Below are positions 33,259 to 42,669 of a stretch of DNA of 44,771 nt, in pieces; within the stretch, counting starts at the first letter, position 1; each line of letters starts with the position of its first letter. The stretch covers positions 1 to 44,771 of the forward strand of contig JBASWO010000070.1 of NCBI GenBank assembly GCA_049276515.1. The letters are read 5' to 3'. A program made the position numbers and the translations under genes. The stretch is from JAATFY01 sp049276515 (GTDB lineage: Bacteria > Pseudomonadota > Alphaproteobacteria > UBA9219). The notes beneath the pieces are model-generated. The model had not been told where the DNA came from and ran no database searches. It worked only from the letters and a program-made list of their open reading frames with translations.

Positions 33259-33657
33259 ATGGCCGAATTAAATAAAGCAAATGAAGATCAAATTCTCCGT
33301 GAAATGCAAGCAGCTCTTGATGAGCTTGTGCTACCGCTGCGCGCTGCTGGTATAGTCGATGAAAACAGAAACCGTGCCCATAACGCTTTATCCTTAGCTA
33401 AAATTAATCTATTTGATCTTTTTGATACTCCTATCGGCACGTCACCTGTAGCTTTAGAGACGAATGCTTTTTATGAAGAAACAAAAGCACGCATATATGA
33501 AGCTTTCCGGGAAGCGCGACCTCACACTACATCGCGCGAAACTCAATGGGCGCTTTCAAGTGAAAAAGCTATGACTATTGAGGCCTATGCCGGCATGCTG
33601 AGATTGCAAATTAATGCGATGAGAAAATCAACAGTACCAAAATTTAGGGCTGCTTGA
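33259..33657 (+). CDS. Small helical hypothetical protein, tandem family member 1
   Basis: The 132-aa product is soluble and almost all helical. Segments that recur in the next two genes are ILREMQAALDELVLP, AHNALSLAKINLFDL, IYEAFREAR and TIEAYAGMLRLQI. The ATG at 33259 follows ggaag by five bases; an ATG four codons earlier is also possible. The stop is one base before the next ATG. The family and function are unknown. About 175 bases of AT-rich DNA upstream carry a ttgacg box that could be part of a promoter. Confidence 0.6.
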   Translation: MAELNKANEDQILREMQAALDELVLPLRAAGIVDENRNRAHNALSLAKINLFDLFDTPIGTSPVALETNAFYEETKARIYEAFREARPHTTSRETQWALSSEKAMTIEAYAGMLRLQINAMRKSTVPKFRAA

Positions 33658-33658
33658 T

Positions 33659-34000
33659 ATGCTGCAAACTTATAATCCTCAACATGCTGATCAACATATT
33701 CGTGAGATGTGGGCTTTTGCCGCAGAATTTGTCTGTGACACTGCTCCAGATGATCTCAAGGCTTTAGCTCAAGCTGCCCATCAAAGTATCCGGGATGCGC
33801 ATTGGCTCTTACGCGAGGTGCCAGGCGCTACTCCCGAAGCAAAATGGGCGAATGCTGTGCCTGAAGGTTTTGTTTCCCGAGCTTTGCAGCAAGCAGCTTA
33901 CGACTTATTTGCTGATGATCATTATTCAAGGGCCATCCGCCTGGAAGCCATTGCTGCCTATGCTGGATTTTTCAAAGGTCCAAAGCCTGCGCCAGGCTAA
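33659..34000 (+). CDS. Small helical hypothetical protein, tandem family member 2
   Basis: The 113-aa product resembles its neighbour in order of elements: HIREMWAFAAEFVCD, AAHQSIRDAHWLLREV, LQQAAYDLFADDHYSR and LEAIAAYAGFFKG. The start is one base after the previous stop, so the two are co-translated. It has one Cys and no membrane segment. The function is unknown. Confidence 0.6.
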   Translation: MLQTYNPQHADQHIREMWAFAAEFVCDTAPDDLKALAQAAHQSIRDAHWLLREVPGATPEAKWANAVPEGFVSRALQQAAYDLFADDHYSRAIRLEAIAAYAGFFKGPKPAPG

Positions 34001-34126
34001 TAGCCAACATTAACTGTGATTGGCCGCTAATTACTTTCAACAGTTTACTGTAAAATCTAACACATAAATTATGCGGATTGGGCCATAGATTAGGCCTAAG
34101 CATTCATAAGATTTAAGGAGATTATT

Positions 34127-34555
34127 ATGTCTCTTCCACCACGTAGCTTTGTAGATCGTCCTAAGAGCATTCCAGAAATTTTAGTGGAAATGCATCAGAC
34201 GGCGACTGAACTTATGGGTTTAGAAAGTGTGAAGGCTGACTTCTCACCTGAAGGCAAAAAACTTCAGACTGATATAGCAGAGGCGCTTATACATGTGAGA
34301 TCTGCTCTTATGTTAGTTGCTGATTTGAAAGATGTGAGTGAATACCAGAAAGGCTCCATTGATATAGGCGAGTTACATAATGCTATGTATAAGGCGTTTC
34401 AGGATGCAAAGAATGCCCTTCATAGAAATGTAACATTAACTCCAGATGAGGCAGATAAAGCCGATAGAGAAAATCGTAGTCTTACGGCTCATCTTGTTGG
34501 TGCTTATGCAAGATCGGTCACATCGATTGTTTTAGCAACAAAGGGCTTTCATTAA
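34127..34555 (+). CDS. Small helical hypothetical protein, tandem family member 3
   Basis: The 142-aa product has the same order of helical elements as the two genes before it: ILVEMHQTATELMGL, IAEALIHVRSALMLV, MYKAFQDAKNALHRN and LVGAYARSVTSIV. An aaggagatt ribosome binding site precedes the ATG. A 126-base gap separates it from member 2, so it may have its own promoter. It ends directly against the convergent purD stop. The function is unknown. Confidence 0.6.
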   Translation: MSLPPRSFVDRPKSIPEILVEMHQTATELMGLESVKADFSPEGKKLQTDIAEALIHVRSALMLVADLKDVSEYQKGSIDIGELHNAMYKAFQDAKNALHRNVTLTPDEADKADRENRSLTAHLVGAYARSVTSIVLATKGFH

Positions 34556-35842
34556 TTAGGCGGCTTTAGTTTTGCCAATTGCACGCCAGCCAATATCGCG
34601 CCGACAAAAACCTTCAGGCCATTTGATCGCATCTACCGCCTCATAAGCTTTGGCTTGAGCTTCAGCAATCGTTCCGCCAATACCGGTTACAGCAAGAACG
34701 CGACCGCCAGTGGCTGTAATCTCGCCCGTTATAGCGCGCTCGGTACCTGCATGAAACACAACAGTACTTGAAATTTGTGCGGCTTGATCAAGACCATTAA
34801 TCACGCTGCCTTTTTTGTAACTTCCCGGATAGCCGTTCGCTGCCATGATGACTGTGAGCGCAGCATAATCATGCCATTGTAGAGTGATGCCATCGAGCAT
34901 CCCTTTGCTTGCTGCAAAAAGAACCGATAAGAGATCAGATTTTAAACGCAAAAGCATAACTTCGGTCTCGGGATCACCAAAGCGGGCATTAAACTCAATG
35001 AGTTTGGGGCCTGTCTTTGTCATCATAAGACCTGCGAAGAGAACGCCGGTAAAGGGACAGCCCATGTCCTTCATCGTTTTAATGGTGGGCTCAATAATCT
35101 CTCGCATAATACGGCTTTGCATATCAGCATCAACGATGGGTGCTGGTGAATAAGCGCCCATACCACCGGTATTGGGTCCCTTATCGTCGTCATAAACGGC
35201 CTTATGATCTTGAGCGGCCGCAAACGGCAAAGCCACCTCGCCATCACAAAGCGCAAAGAAACTGACCTCTTCGCCTTCCATACATTCTTCAATGACGAGA
35301 GATGATCCTGCATCACCAAAAATATTTTTGGTCATGGCATCATCAACCGCGGCAAAGGCTTCTTCCATTGTATGAGCAACTGTCACGCCTTTGCCGGCAG
35401 CAAGGCCATCGGCTTTCACGACAATCGGTGCGCCATGTGCGCGGATATAATCTTTTGCCGATGCTGCATCTGTAAAGCGCTGATAGGCGGCTGTCGGTAC
35501 ACCGGCCTTGGAGCACAAATCTTTCATAAAGCCTTTAGAGCCTTCTATGGCAGCTGCAGCCTTGCTTGGGCCAAAGCAGGGGATGCCTTCTTTGCGCAGT
35601 TCATCTGCTAGGCCAAGGGTGAGAGGAAGTTCAGGTCCAATCACCACAAAATCAATTTGGTGTTTGCGGCAGGCCGTCAAAATCTCAGGAATTTTATCAA
35701 CGGCTATAGAAAGACATTCAGCGACAGCCGCAATTCCTGCATTACCAGGGGCACAATAGAGCTTTGTTAAAAGGGGAGATTGAGCCATGGCCCAGCACAG
35801 CGCATGTTCGCGTCCGCCGCTGCCGATAACTAAAACTTTCAT
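34556..35842 (-). CDS. purD: Phosphoribosylamine-glycine ligase
   Basis: The 428-aa ATP-grasp enzyme joins glycine to phosphoribosylamine in purine synthesis. The N-terminus is MKVLVIGSGGREHALCW and the ATP-grasp part includes PIVVKADGLAAGKGVTVAHT near residue 138 and GVLFAGLMM and FNARFGDPETEV near 275-290. The ATG at 35842 has gaggg upstream; the longer frame to 35905 is out of family length. xseA starts 42 bases away on the other strand. Confidence 0.96.
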   Translation of the reverse strand: MKVLVIGSGGREHALCWAMAQSPLLTKLYCAPGNAGIAAVAECLSIAVDKIPEILTACRKHQIDFVVIGPELPLTLGLADELRKEGIPCFGPSKAAAAIEGSKGFMKDLCSKAGVPTAAYQRFTDAASAKDYIRAHGAPIVVKADGLAAGKGVTVAHTMEEAFAAVDDAMTKNIFGDAGSSLVIEECMEGEEVSFFALCDGEVALPFAAAQDHKAVYDDDKGPNTGGMGAYSPAPIVDADMQSRIMREIIEPTIKTMKDMGCPFTGVLFAGLMMTKTGPKLIEFNARFGDPETEVMLLRLKSDLLSVLFAASKGMLDGITLQWHDYAALTVIMAANGYPGSYKKGSVINGLDQAAQISSTVVFHAGTERAITGEITATGGRVLAVTGIGGTIAEAQAKAYEAVDAIKWPEGFCRRDIGWRAIGKTKAA

Positions 35843-35884
35843 CACACCCTCGCTTTTAGGCTCACCAAAGGCTATGTTTTCACC

Positions 35885-37291
35885 ATGCCTCGAGCCAAGA
35901 CACAACCCCCTTCAGATTTACCCCCATCACAGGGCTCATTGCTAGATGATCCTCGTCCCGGCAGCAACTTGCCCGAATTTAGCGTGGGCGAAATCTCAAA
36001 ATTGCTCAAAAGAACGGTGGAAGAAAGCTTTAGCCAGGTTCGTGTCCGCGGTGAGATCAGCGGCCTCAAAGTAGCACCAAGCGGCCATGTTTATTTTGAT
36101 CTGAAAGACCAAGATGCCTGCCTCGCTTCTGTTTGCTGGAAAGGTCAGGCAGGTAAACTCGGCCTCAAACTTGAAAATGGTATGGAAGTGATCTGCACGG
36201 GCCGTGTGACGACCTATATGCAGCGATCCAACTACCAGCTTGTTGTTGAGCGTGCTGCGCTTGCCGGTATGGGCGCTCTCCTTAAACTTTTAGAAGAACG
36301 TAAAAAGAAATTAGAAGGAGAAGGCCTTTTTGATCCTGCGCGCAAACAATTGCTTCCTTACTTGCCGGATGTGATCGGTGTTGTGACCTCGCCAACAGGT
36401 GCTGTGATCCGCGATATTTTACATCGTCTAGCTGATCGCTTTCCAAGACATGTTCTCGTCTGGCCGGTCAATGTCCAAGGCGAAGGTGCTGCTCAGCAAA
36501 TTGCAGCTGCCATCGAAGGCTTCAATGCTTTAGAAGAAAATGGCTCTGTTCCACGCCCTGATATCTTAATCGTGGCACGAGGTGGTGGCTCTGTTGAAGA
36601 TCTGATGCCCTTTAATGAAGAAATTGTGGTTCGCGCAGCAGCCAATAGTCATATCCCTCTGATTTCAGCTGTTGGGCATGAGACGGATACAACCCTCATT
36701 GATTTTGCCTCCGATATTCGCGCACCGACCCCCACTGCTGCCGCTGAGATGGCAGTGCCCGTGCGAGCTGATCTCTTGGCCGCCGTTATGGATAATGGCC
36801 GCCGTATCTTTGATTGTATGAACCGTATGATCGAAGATCGCCGCGAAAGGCTTCATCTTGTGCGCCGTGCTTTGGGCGATCCCATGCGGGCGATTGAGCC
36901 CTTATTACAAAGACTTGATGAGCGGGCTGAACGTCTTTCTTTAGCTTGGCAGGGCTATTATGACCGGCGCCTCAGCCGCACCTTGGAAGCAGGGGGCAGG
37001 CTTCGCCATCCTCGCGATCTTTTGCAGATAGCTTCCCAGCGCTTAGACCATTTAGGACATAAAATGGGAACAGGCTGGCGTGAAATCTATGTCAGAAAAC
37101 ACAATCAGCTCGAAAGCCTTGGTAAAGAGTTGGGGCATTTATCGCCCAAAGCTGTTTTGGGTCGTGGGTACGCCCTCATTCAAAATACTGAAGGGCAGGT
37201 CATCACGAGTCGCAAAGAAGCCAAGAAAGGCGATAAAGTTCGGATCGAATTTTATGATGGCTCGAAAGGCGCTGTTATCGAGGCTGATTAA
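35885..37291 (+). CDS. xseA: Exodeoxyribonuclease VII large subunit
   Basis: The 468-aa protein has an N-terminal OB-fold domain (VRVRGEISGLKVAPSGHVYF, about residues 52-71) and the catalytic ExoVII domain with VIGVVTSPTGAVIRDILHRL (about 162-181), ARGGGSVEDLMPFNEE and AVGHETDTTLIDF. A coiled-coil region follows, and the end closes with LGRGYALIQNTEGQVI. It degrades single-stranded DNA with XseB, which is not seen here. The last 17 bases overlap the convergent orphan at 37275. Confidence 0.95.
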   Translation: MPRAKTQPPSDLPPSQGSLLDDPRPGSNLPEFSVGEISKLLKRTVEESFSQVRVRGEISGLKVAPSGHVYFDLKDQDACLASVCWKGQAGKLGLKLENGMEVICTGRVTTYMQRSNYQLVVERAALAGMGALLKLLEERKKKLEGEGLFDPARKQLLPYLPDVIGVVTSPTGAVIRDILHRLADRFPRHVLVWPVNVQGEGAAQQIAAAIEGFNALEENGSVPRPDILIVARGGGSVEDLMPFNEEIVVRAAANSHIPLISAVGHETDTTLIDFASDIRAPTPTAAAEMAVPVRADLLAAVMDNGRRIFDCMNRMIEDRRERLHLVRRALGDPMRAIEPLLQRLDERAERLSLAWQGYYDRRLSRTLEAGGRLRHPRDLLQIASQRLDHLGHKMGTGWREIYVRKHNQLESLGKELGHLSPKAVLGRGYALIQNTEGQVITSRKEAKKGDKVRIEFYDGSKGAVIEAD

Positions 37292-38006
37292 TGGGTGTTG
37301 CTTTGGCGCGCAACATCACCCGCAAGACATCTTCAGGAACAGATGGGGACCAATGTTCTTCAGCGACATAATGAGAAATTTGGTTGGGTGCTGGGAAAAA
37401 GGAATTTGTAAATCGCGTTGGGTAGCGATCCGCCACGATATAATGACGTGTTATTCCTTTGGTGAAGGCTGGAATATCATCACGTACTTTAAAAGGATAG
37501 GCTTCACCGCGCCTAAAAGTTTCAGCTAAAGCTTTGACATAGTTCACTCTACCATAACTACTGTCACGATGCTTGCCTTTAGGTCTTTGTGTTGCATGAC
37601 GTCGGACGTGATTGATTTGAACTGTAAAGTACCAATCAAGCTGAGACTCGCCATAAATATGCTGATCAATATCAATGATTTGCTGACAGGGGCCTACGAG
37701 AAACTCAAACTCATCAGGCAGAGCTCCGAAATGGGGACGGAAATTGCGTTTATAAATATAGCGTGGATCAGCTTGAGCTCTTTGATAGGCTTCAGACCCA
37801 TAAATTGTAGCAATATCCTCAGCCGTTAGATTGCCGGCTCCAAAGGGAAAACCAATTTCTTTATAAGCAGGCTGATCAAAAGGCTGATCACTGTTCCAAA
37901 AATCTTGGGTGAGAAGGCGGCGTGCTCGTTCGGCCTGCTCTTCAGAGATGGTTATCCAATTAGGCGATGTCGCCCCTGCAACTTTTTCTCTAGATAAATT
38001 TAACAT
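37275..38006 (-). CDS. Orphan duplicated family protein, copy A (243 aa)
   Basis: I do not recognise this protein, but it is clearly a paralogue of the next gene (38034). Shared blocks are ARRLLTQDFWNSDQPF (residues 28-43), EIGFPFGAGN (50-59), CQQIIDID (107-114), HRDSS (146-150), GITRHYIVADRYPTRF (184-199), ISHYVAEEHWSPSVP (210-224) and MLRAKATPI (231-239). It is soluble, with no signal peptide or known motif. Conserved His, Arg and Cys could form a catalytic or metal site, but that is speculation. It overlaps the xseA end by 17 bases. Confidence 0.65.
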   Translation of the reverse strand: MLNLSREKVAGATSPNWITISEEQAERARRLLTQDFWNSDQPFDQPAYKEIGFPFGAGNLTAEDIATIYGSEAYQRAQADPRYIYKRNFRPHFGALPDEFEFLVGPCQQIIDIDQHIYGESQLDWYFTVQINHVRRHATQRPKGKHRDSSYGRVNYVKALAETFRRGEAYPFKVRDDIPAFTKGITRHYIVADRYPTRFTNSFFPAPNQISHYVAEEHWSPSVPEDVLRVMLRAKATPINQPR

Positions 38007-38033
38007 TAAATGTCTCTATAATCTGAATATGTG

Positions 38034-38819
38034 TTAAACCGGTGTTGCTTTGGCACGTATAAAACATCTTGTACCTCTTTTTGGCGCGAGAGGTGATTCA
38101 TGCTTTTCAGCAATATAATGAACAATTTCCCAAGGCTTAAAGGGGCGGCCTTTGCTAAAATGGGTTGGATAAAGATTTGATGTCACATAATGCCGGGTTG
38201 GACCTTTGTGATACATGGGTGCATCCGAATTACGCATATAACAATTAGCTCTTTTTGCGCGCATAGCTTCGACAAGAGTTTTTATATACTCTTCATCACC
38301 CAAATCGCTATCACTGTGCTCTGAGCTGCCTCTGTGTCTTTCACCTTTTTTGAGATTGAGAATATCTAAGGAAAAGATCCAAACAACTGTTGGGTCGTCA
38401 TAAGTGATGCCACCATTATCAAGATATTGAGTTGCAATCCTATGATCTCCATAAAGAACGCGATCGGCCTCAACCATTTGCTGACAGACTTTTTCTATAG
38501 ACAGCAAATCTTGTTGTTTGGGATCACTCTCAGCTTTAGGAAAAAGATTAGGACCAAGATCAGACCGGATACGGTCAATCAGTCCTGTTTTAACAAATCT
38601 ATATGAGTTTGATTGGTAGACACCGCGCTTTGCCTGAGCCGATACATTACCTACACTGAAAGGATAGCCAATTTCTTCATAAGCAGCTTGCTGAAAAGGG
38701 GTATCGCTATCCCAAAAATCTGGCGTGAGGATGCGTCGCGCTTTATCGATTTGCGCTTTGGATGTGGTAACCCAGGTTGGTTCTGGCGTTGTTTGTGCGG
38801 GATCTAATATCGCCCACAT
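38034..38819 (-). CDS. Orphan duplicated family protein, copy B (261 aa)
   Basis: This paralogue of the 37275 gene keeps ARRILTPDFWDSDTPF (residues 27-42), EIGYPFSVGN (49-58), CQQMVEAD (112-119), HRGSS (162-166), GPTRHYVTSNLYPTHF (206-221), IVHYIAEKHESP (232-243) and FIRAKATP. It has about 18 more residues in its middle. An aagga site upstream supports the ATG at 38819. The two copies are 27 bases apart and probably one operon. The function is unknown. Confidence 0.65.
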   Translation of the reverse strand: MWAILDPAQTTPEPTWVTTSKAQIDKARRILTPDFWDSDTPFQQAAYEEIGYPFSVGNVSAQAKRGVYQSNSYRFVKTGLIDRIRSDLGPNLFPKAESDPKQQDLLSIEKVCQQMVEADRVLYGDHRIATQYLDNGGITYDDPTVVWIFSLDILNLKKGERHRGSSEHSDSDLGDEEYIKTLVEAMRAKRANCYMRNSDAPMYHKGPTRHYVTSNLYPTHFSKGRPFKPWEIVHYIAEKHESPLAPKRGTRCFIRAKATPV

Positions 38820-38903
38820 AAGTAAATCCTTTAAAAAATCTTGCCCTTATATAGCGCGAAAACAAGAAACTAATTTCTGCAAAATATCTTTATAAATCAA
38901 AGT

Positions 38904-39854
38904 CTAGAGAAGGGCTTTCATGGTCTCGAGATCATCGAAACGCAGACGGATAGGGAAGGTTCTAATCCGACTACGTGCTTCATAAGGCAGGCGTATCCAG
39001 TCTTTCTCCGTTGTGAGAAGCTGAGCACCATTAGCTTCTGCACTCTTATGAAGCTCTTCAATATCTTTCGCTGTGAACGGGTGGTGATCAGGAAAATCAC
39101 GTGTACCGCTGATCATCAAATCAACGCGCGCACATGACTGGTAAAATTTATCTGGCATGGCGATACCAGCAAAGGCAAAAAACTTTTGCGTCTTAGGAAA
39201 ATCGGCCGGCAAATGAGGTTGGATACGGGCGCGTATAACGGGGCAATGAATACGCTCGGCGATGTTATGATCGTCATGATCACCAATGAGAATAACAGCC
39301 GCTGCTCGCTTCATGGCATCTGATAATGGCTCGCGCATTGGGCCTGCTGGGATCAGTTTTTCGTTGCCGAGGCCTGACGCCGCATCAATGACTAAAAAAG
39401 AAAGATCCGGTTTTACATATGGGTTCTGAAAACCATCATCCATAATAATATGCGTGCCGTGGGTCTCAGCAGCTTTGAGACCAGCTGCACGGTCGCGCGC
39501 CACCCAAACAGGCGCAGACCTTGCTAAAAGCAAAGCCTCATCACCCACATCGGCAGCTGTATGATGGCCAGGATCAACTTGCAAAGGACCTTTTTCAAAC
39601 CCGCCATAACCGCGCGTCACAAAAACAGGTCGAGCACCGCCATGTTTGAGAACTTCCGCTATCGCAAGAGCTGTGGGTGTTTTACCAGCACCACCTGCCA
39701 CAACATTTCCTATACAAATCGTTGGAATTTTAGCTTGATAGGGTTTTGCAAAATGGCGTTGTAATTTACTCCCTAAGCGATAGAGCCAAGATGCAGGTGT
39801 AAGAACAAAGGCCTCAAACCCACTTTGCTTGTGCCAAAAATCAGGTGCTCTCAT
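38904..39854 (-). CDS. lpxK: Tetraacyldisaccharide 4'-kinase
   Basis: The 316-aa inner-membrane kinase phosphorylates the 4' position of the lipid A disaccharide. The Walker A is GGAGKTPTA (about residues 54-62), and FVTRGYGG and DDGFQNP are typical of LpxK. Its start overlaps the waaA stop (ATGA), so the two steps before and after lipid IVA are co-translated. Confidence 0.95.
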   Translation of the reverse strand: MRAPDFWHKQSGFEAFVLTPASWLYRLGSKLQRHFAKPYQAKIPTICIGNVVAGGAGKTPTALAIAEVLKHGGARPVFVTRGYGGFEKGPLQVDPGHHTAADVGDEALLLARSAPVWVARDRAAGLKAAETHGTHIIMDDGFQNPYVKPDLSFLVIDAASGLGNEKLIPAGPMREPLSDAMKRAAAVILIGDHDDHNIAERIHCPVIRARIQPHLPADFPKTQKFFAFAGIAMPDKFYQSCARVDLMISGTRDFPDHHPFTAKDIEELHKSAEANGAQLLTTEKDWIRLPYEARSRIRTFPIRLRFDDLETMKALL

Positions 39855-41131
39855 GCAGCCTTCTTTGCGTTAGGTTTGAGCCAAGGCTCAAGGGCATCGA
39901 CTGTTTGATCTAAAACATGACGCTTTTGATCGGCGAGAGCTCTGGCGCTGATTGTGAATTGAAGACGTTCATTGGTATTGCTCAGCAACCGCTCAAGCGT
40001 AAAGGCAATCTCATTGCCACTTTGCAATTGAATGCCAGCTTGATGGCGCACAAATTCTTTCGCCATTTCGGCAAAATTATACATATAAGGGCCAAAGATA
40101 ATGGCGCAGTCTAATTGCGCCGGTTCAATAAGATTATGACCGCCAACATTGACGAAAGAGCCGCCCACACAAGCAATTGGACATAAGCGATAAAAGAGAC
40201 CCAACTCCCCCATGGTATCGGCCAAGTAAATTTCTGTTTGGGGTAAAAGTTCACCTTGTTTTGAGCGTTGGGCATAAGGGATATGAAGTTCAGCCAAGCG
40301 TTTTGCGATTTCTTCACCGCGCGTAGCATGGCGTGGTGCAATAATCGTGAGTAGGTCTGGATAGCGGGCGCGCAGCTTTTGATGCGTTTCAATGGCCATG
40401 TCATCTTCACCGCGATGTGTTGACGCCATGATCCAAACAGGGCGCCCGCCTAAGCTCTGCTTGAGGGAGGTTAAGTGCTGCTGATCGCAGGGCAGAGGTT
40501 TGGCAGAATATTTTAAATTGCCAAAGCAACGTGCGGGTTTGGCGCCCAAGGCAACAAAACGCGCGCGCTCATCTTCGGTTTGGGTCAAGACAAGCGCAAA
40601 ACTGCTGAGAATTTCTTGGGCCCAACTTTTATATTTGTACCAATTCTGAAAAGATTTATCTGACATGCGACCATTGAGAAGAACGGCAGGGATATGCCGC
40701 TCACGCAAAGCTGTCAAAAGATTTGGCCATAATTCTGATTCAATCATCAACGCAAAATCAGGTTTCCAGTGATCAAGGAAACGTTTGACATAAGCGGCGC
40801 GGTCAACGGGTATATATTGATGAATAACGTGAGGCGGTAAACGTCCGTCTAGCAAACGCGCTGACGTCACAGTCCCTGTGGTGATGAGGATATGTGTTGC
40901 AGGGTGGTTTTCCTGTAACCGCTCAATAAGGGTGAAGAGAGATGTCGCTTCGCCTACGCTTGCGGCATGACACCAGATAAGATGACCATCTGGCCGCGTC
41001 TGTGATGCGTGACCCAAACGCTCAGAAAAACGCTTTTTATCTTCACGACCTTCCATGCGCCGCTTCAGCAAGTAAAGGCTGATTACGGGTGCGCCCAGGT
41101 CAGTCAGACAACGATAAGCAAAACCTAACAT
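39851..41131 (-). CDS. waaA: 3-deoxy-D-manno-octulosonate transferase (Kdo transferase)
   Basis: The 426-aa GT-B enzyme adds Kdo to lipid IVA at the inner membrane. Conserved parts are LIWCHAASVGEATS (about residues 51-64), HILITTGTVTSARLL, FALMIESELWPNLL (about 125-138), WIMASTHRGEDD and VGGSFVNVGGHNLIEPAQ (about 316-333). It overlaps lpxK by four bases. In many alphaproteobacteria a bisphosphate-phosphatase gene lies between pmbA and waaA; here they are only 21 bases apart. Confidence 0.95.
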   Translation of the reverse strand: MLGFAYRCLTDLGAPVISLYLLKRRMEGREDKKRFSERLGHASQTRPDGHLIWCHAASVGEATSLFTLIERLQENHPATHILITTGTVTSARLLDGRLPPHVIHQYIPVDRAAYVKRFLDHWKPDFALMIESELWPNLLTALRERHIPAVLLNGRMSDKSFQNWYKYKSWAQEILSSFALVLTQTEDERARFVALGAKPARCFGNLKYSAKPLPCDQQHLTSLKQSLGGRPVWIMASTHRGEDDMAIETHQKLRARYPDLLTIIAPRHATRGEEIAKRLAELHIPYAQRSKQGELLPQTEIYLADTMGELGLFYRLCPIACVGGSFVNVGGHNLIEPAQLDCAIIFGPYMYNFAEMAKEFVRHQAGIQLQSGNEIAFTLERLLSNTNERLQFTISARALADQKRHVLDQTVDALEPWLKPNAKKAA

Positions 41132-41152
41132 GGGATGAGAATGCCAGAGGGC

Positions 41153-42490
41153 TTAGACCCCGGCAACCATCATGCCTTCGAAGCGAAGCGTAGGGGCATC
41201 GACACCACGTAAGAACTCCAAATCATTGGCGGGTGTTAGGTTTTTAAACATATCTTTCAAATTACTAGCGATCGTCATTTCTGAGACTGGAAAGGCAATT
41301 GTGCCATTCTCAATCCAAAAACCGGCTGCCGCTTGGCTATAATCGCCTGTAACACCATTGACACCCATGCCCATGAGTTCTGTAACATAGAAGCCTTGCT
41401 TAATGTCTTTGATGAGCTCGGCAGGGCTTAGTTTGCCAGCTTCCATATAGAGATTGCTGGCTGAAGGTGAGGGCGTACCTCCTGGTGAGCGAGAAGCATG
41501 GCCTGTGCTCGTCATATTCAATTGGCGTGCTGAGCGTAAATCCATGAACCAGGTTGTGAGTTTACCTTGGTCGATGATTTTACGCTTCATCGGCAGAATG
41601 CCTTCCGCATCGAAGGGGCGAGAGCGTAACCCCCGTTCACGAAACGGGTCGTCAATAATTGTAATGTATTCTGGAAAAACCATCTGACCTAATTGGTCTT
41701 TCAGAAAACTTGTGCCACGCGCAACGCTCGCACCTGAGATAGCACCAGCTAATTGTCCTAAGATACTTCCTGCGATGCGAGGCTCAAACACAACCGGTAC
41801 TTGCCCTGTTGGCATCTTGCGCGGATTGAGACGTTTTACGGTGCGCTCAGCTGCACTTTTACCGATGCTGGCGGCGCTTGGCATATCATTGGCAAAAACG
41901 CGTGACGCATAATCATAATCCGTCACCATGCTTGTGCCATCGCCAGCGAGAACAGATGTGCTCACGCTATAGCTGGTGCGACGATAGGAACCTTTGAAGC
42001 CATTGCTGCTGGCAAGTACAATTGTTGCTGCACTTGCATCGCTATTGGCGCCTTCAGAATTGGTGACACCTTTGATGGCAAGCGCTGCGTCCTCAGCTTC
42101 TTTGACTTGTGCGATAAGTTTTTCAGCTTCGGGTTCAAGATTATCTGCTAACTCCATCTGTGGCCATGATTTTGCAATCTGCGAGGGATCAGCAAGACCA
42201 CAATATTGATCTTCGGTCGCAACTTGAGCCATGGCGATGGCGCGGCTTACAAGTTCTTTTAAAGTTTGAGGCTTACGGTCGGTGGCCGAGACCATGGCTT
42301 GTTTTTTGCCGATGAGGACTCTCAATCCCAAATCCCCTGATTCTGACCGTTCCAGACTTTCGATCTTGCCAAGCCGGTAGCCCACCGAAAGTGAGGCGGC
42401 ATCAATCAGCATGGCATCGACTGCATCGGCGCCTGCCTTTTTGGCCTGCGTTACAAGATCGTCAAGAAGGTCGACAGCGGTTTGGGTCAT
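41153..42490 (-). CDS. pmbA: TldE/PmbA protein, metallopeptidase partner subunit
   Basis: The 445-aa product is the TldE (PmbA) half of the TldD/TldE protease. The family motifs TSTGHASRSPGGTPSPSASN and GVNGVTGDYSQAAAGFWIEN are present. There is no HExxxH zinc site, as expected for TldE rather than TldD. The complex processes small peptides such as modified antibacterial peptides and affects gyrase-toxin systems. The ATG at 42490 was chosen over a TTG four codons upstream. No tldD gene is in the window. Confidence 0.93.
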   Translation of the reverse strand: MTQTAVDLLDDLVTQAKKAGADAVDAMLIDAASLSVGYRLGKIESLERSESGDLGLRVLIGKKQAMVSATDRKPQTLKELVSRAIAMAQVATEDQYCGLADPSQIAKSWPQMELADNLEPEAEKLIAQVKEAEDAALAIKGVTNSEGANSDASAATIVLASSNGFKGSYRRTSYSVSTSVLAGDGTSMVTDYDYASRVFANDMPSAASIGKSAAERTVKRLNPRKMPTGQVPVVFEPRIAGSILGQLAGAISGASVARGTSFLKDQLGQMVFPEYITIIDDPFRERGLRSRPFDAEGILPMKRKIIDQGKLTTWFMDLRSARQLNMTSTGHASRSPGGTPSPSASNLYMEAGKLSPAELIKDIKQGFYVTELMGMGVNGVTGDYSQAAAGFWIENGTIAFPVSEMTIASNLKDMFKNLTPANDLEFLRGVDAPTLRFEGMMVAGV

Positions 42491-42669
42491 GAAAGCTCGC
42501 AAAAAGGCTAAGGAACTATGGTGTTTATCTGTAGATGCATTATTTACGCAACTGAATATGGTATTTTAGTGCTGTATTTAAGTAATCTTTGCCAGAAAAG
42601 CATGAAGCGGTTATAAGCTGGCCTGCCATTTATATACCCATTTCCGACTGATTCACCGGAGTTGAGAGC

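Noticed and set aside
37275..38819. The duplicated orphan family as Fe(II)/2-oxoglutarate oxygenases
   Set aside because: Copy A has an HRD triplet and a later RHY, which hints at HxD...H, but copy B has HRG at the same place. The metal motif is not conserved between copies.
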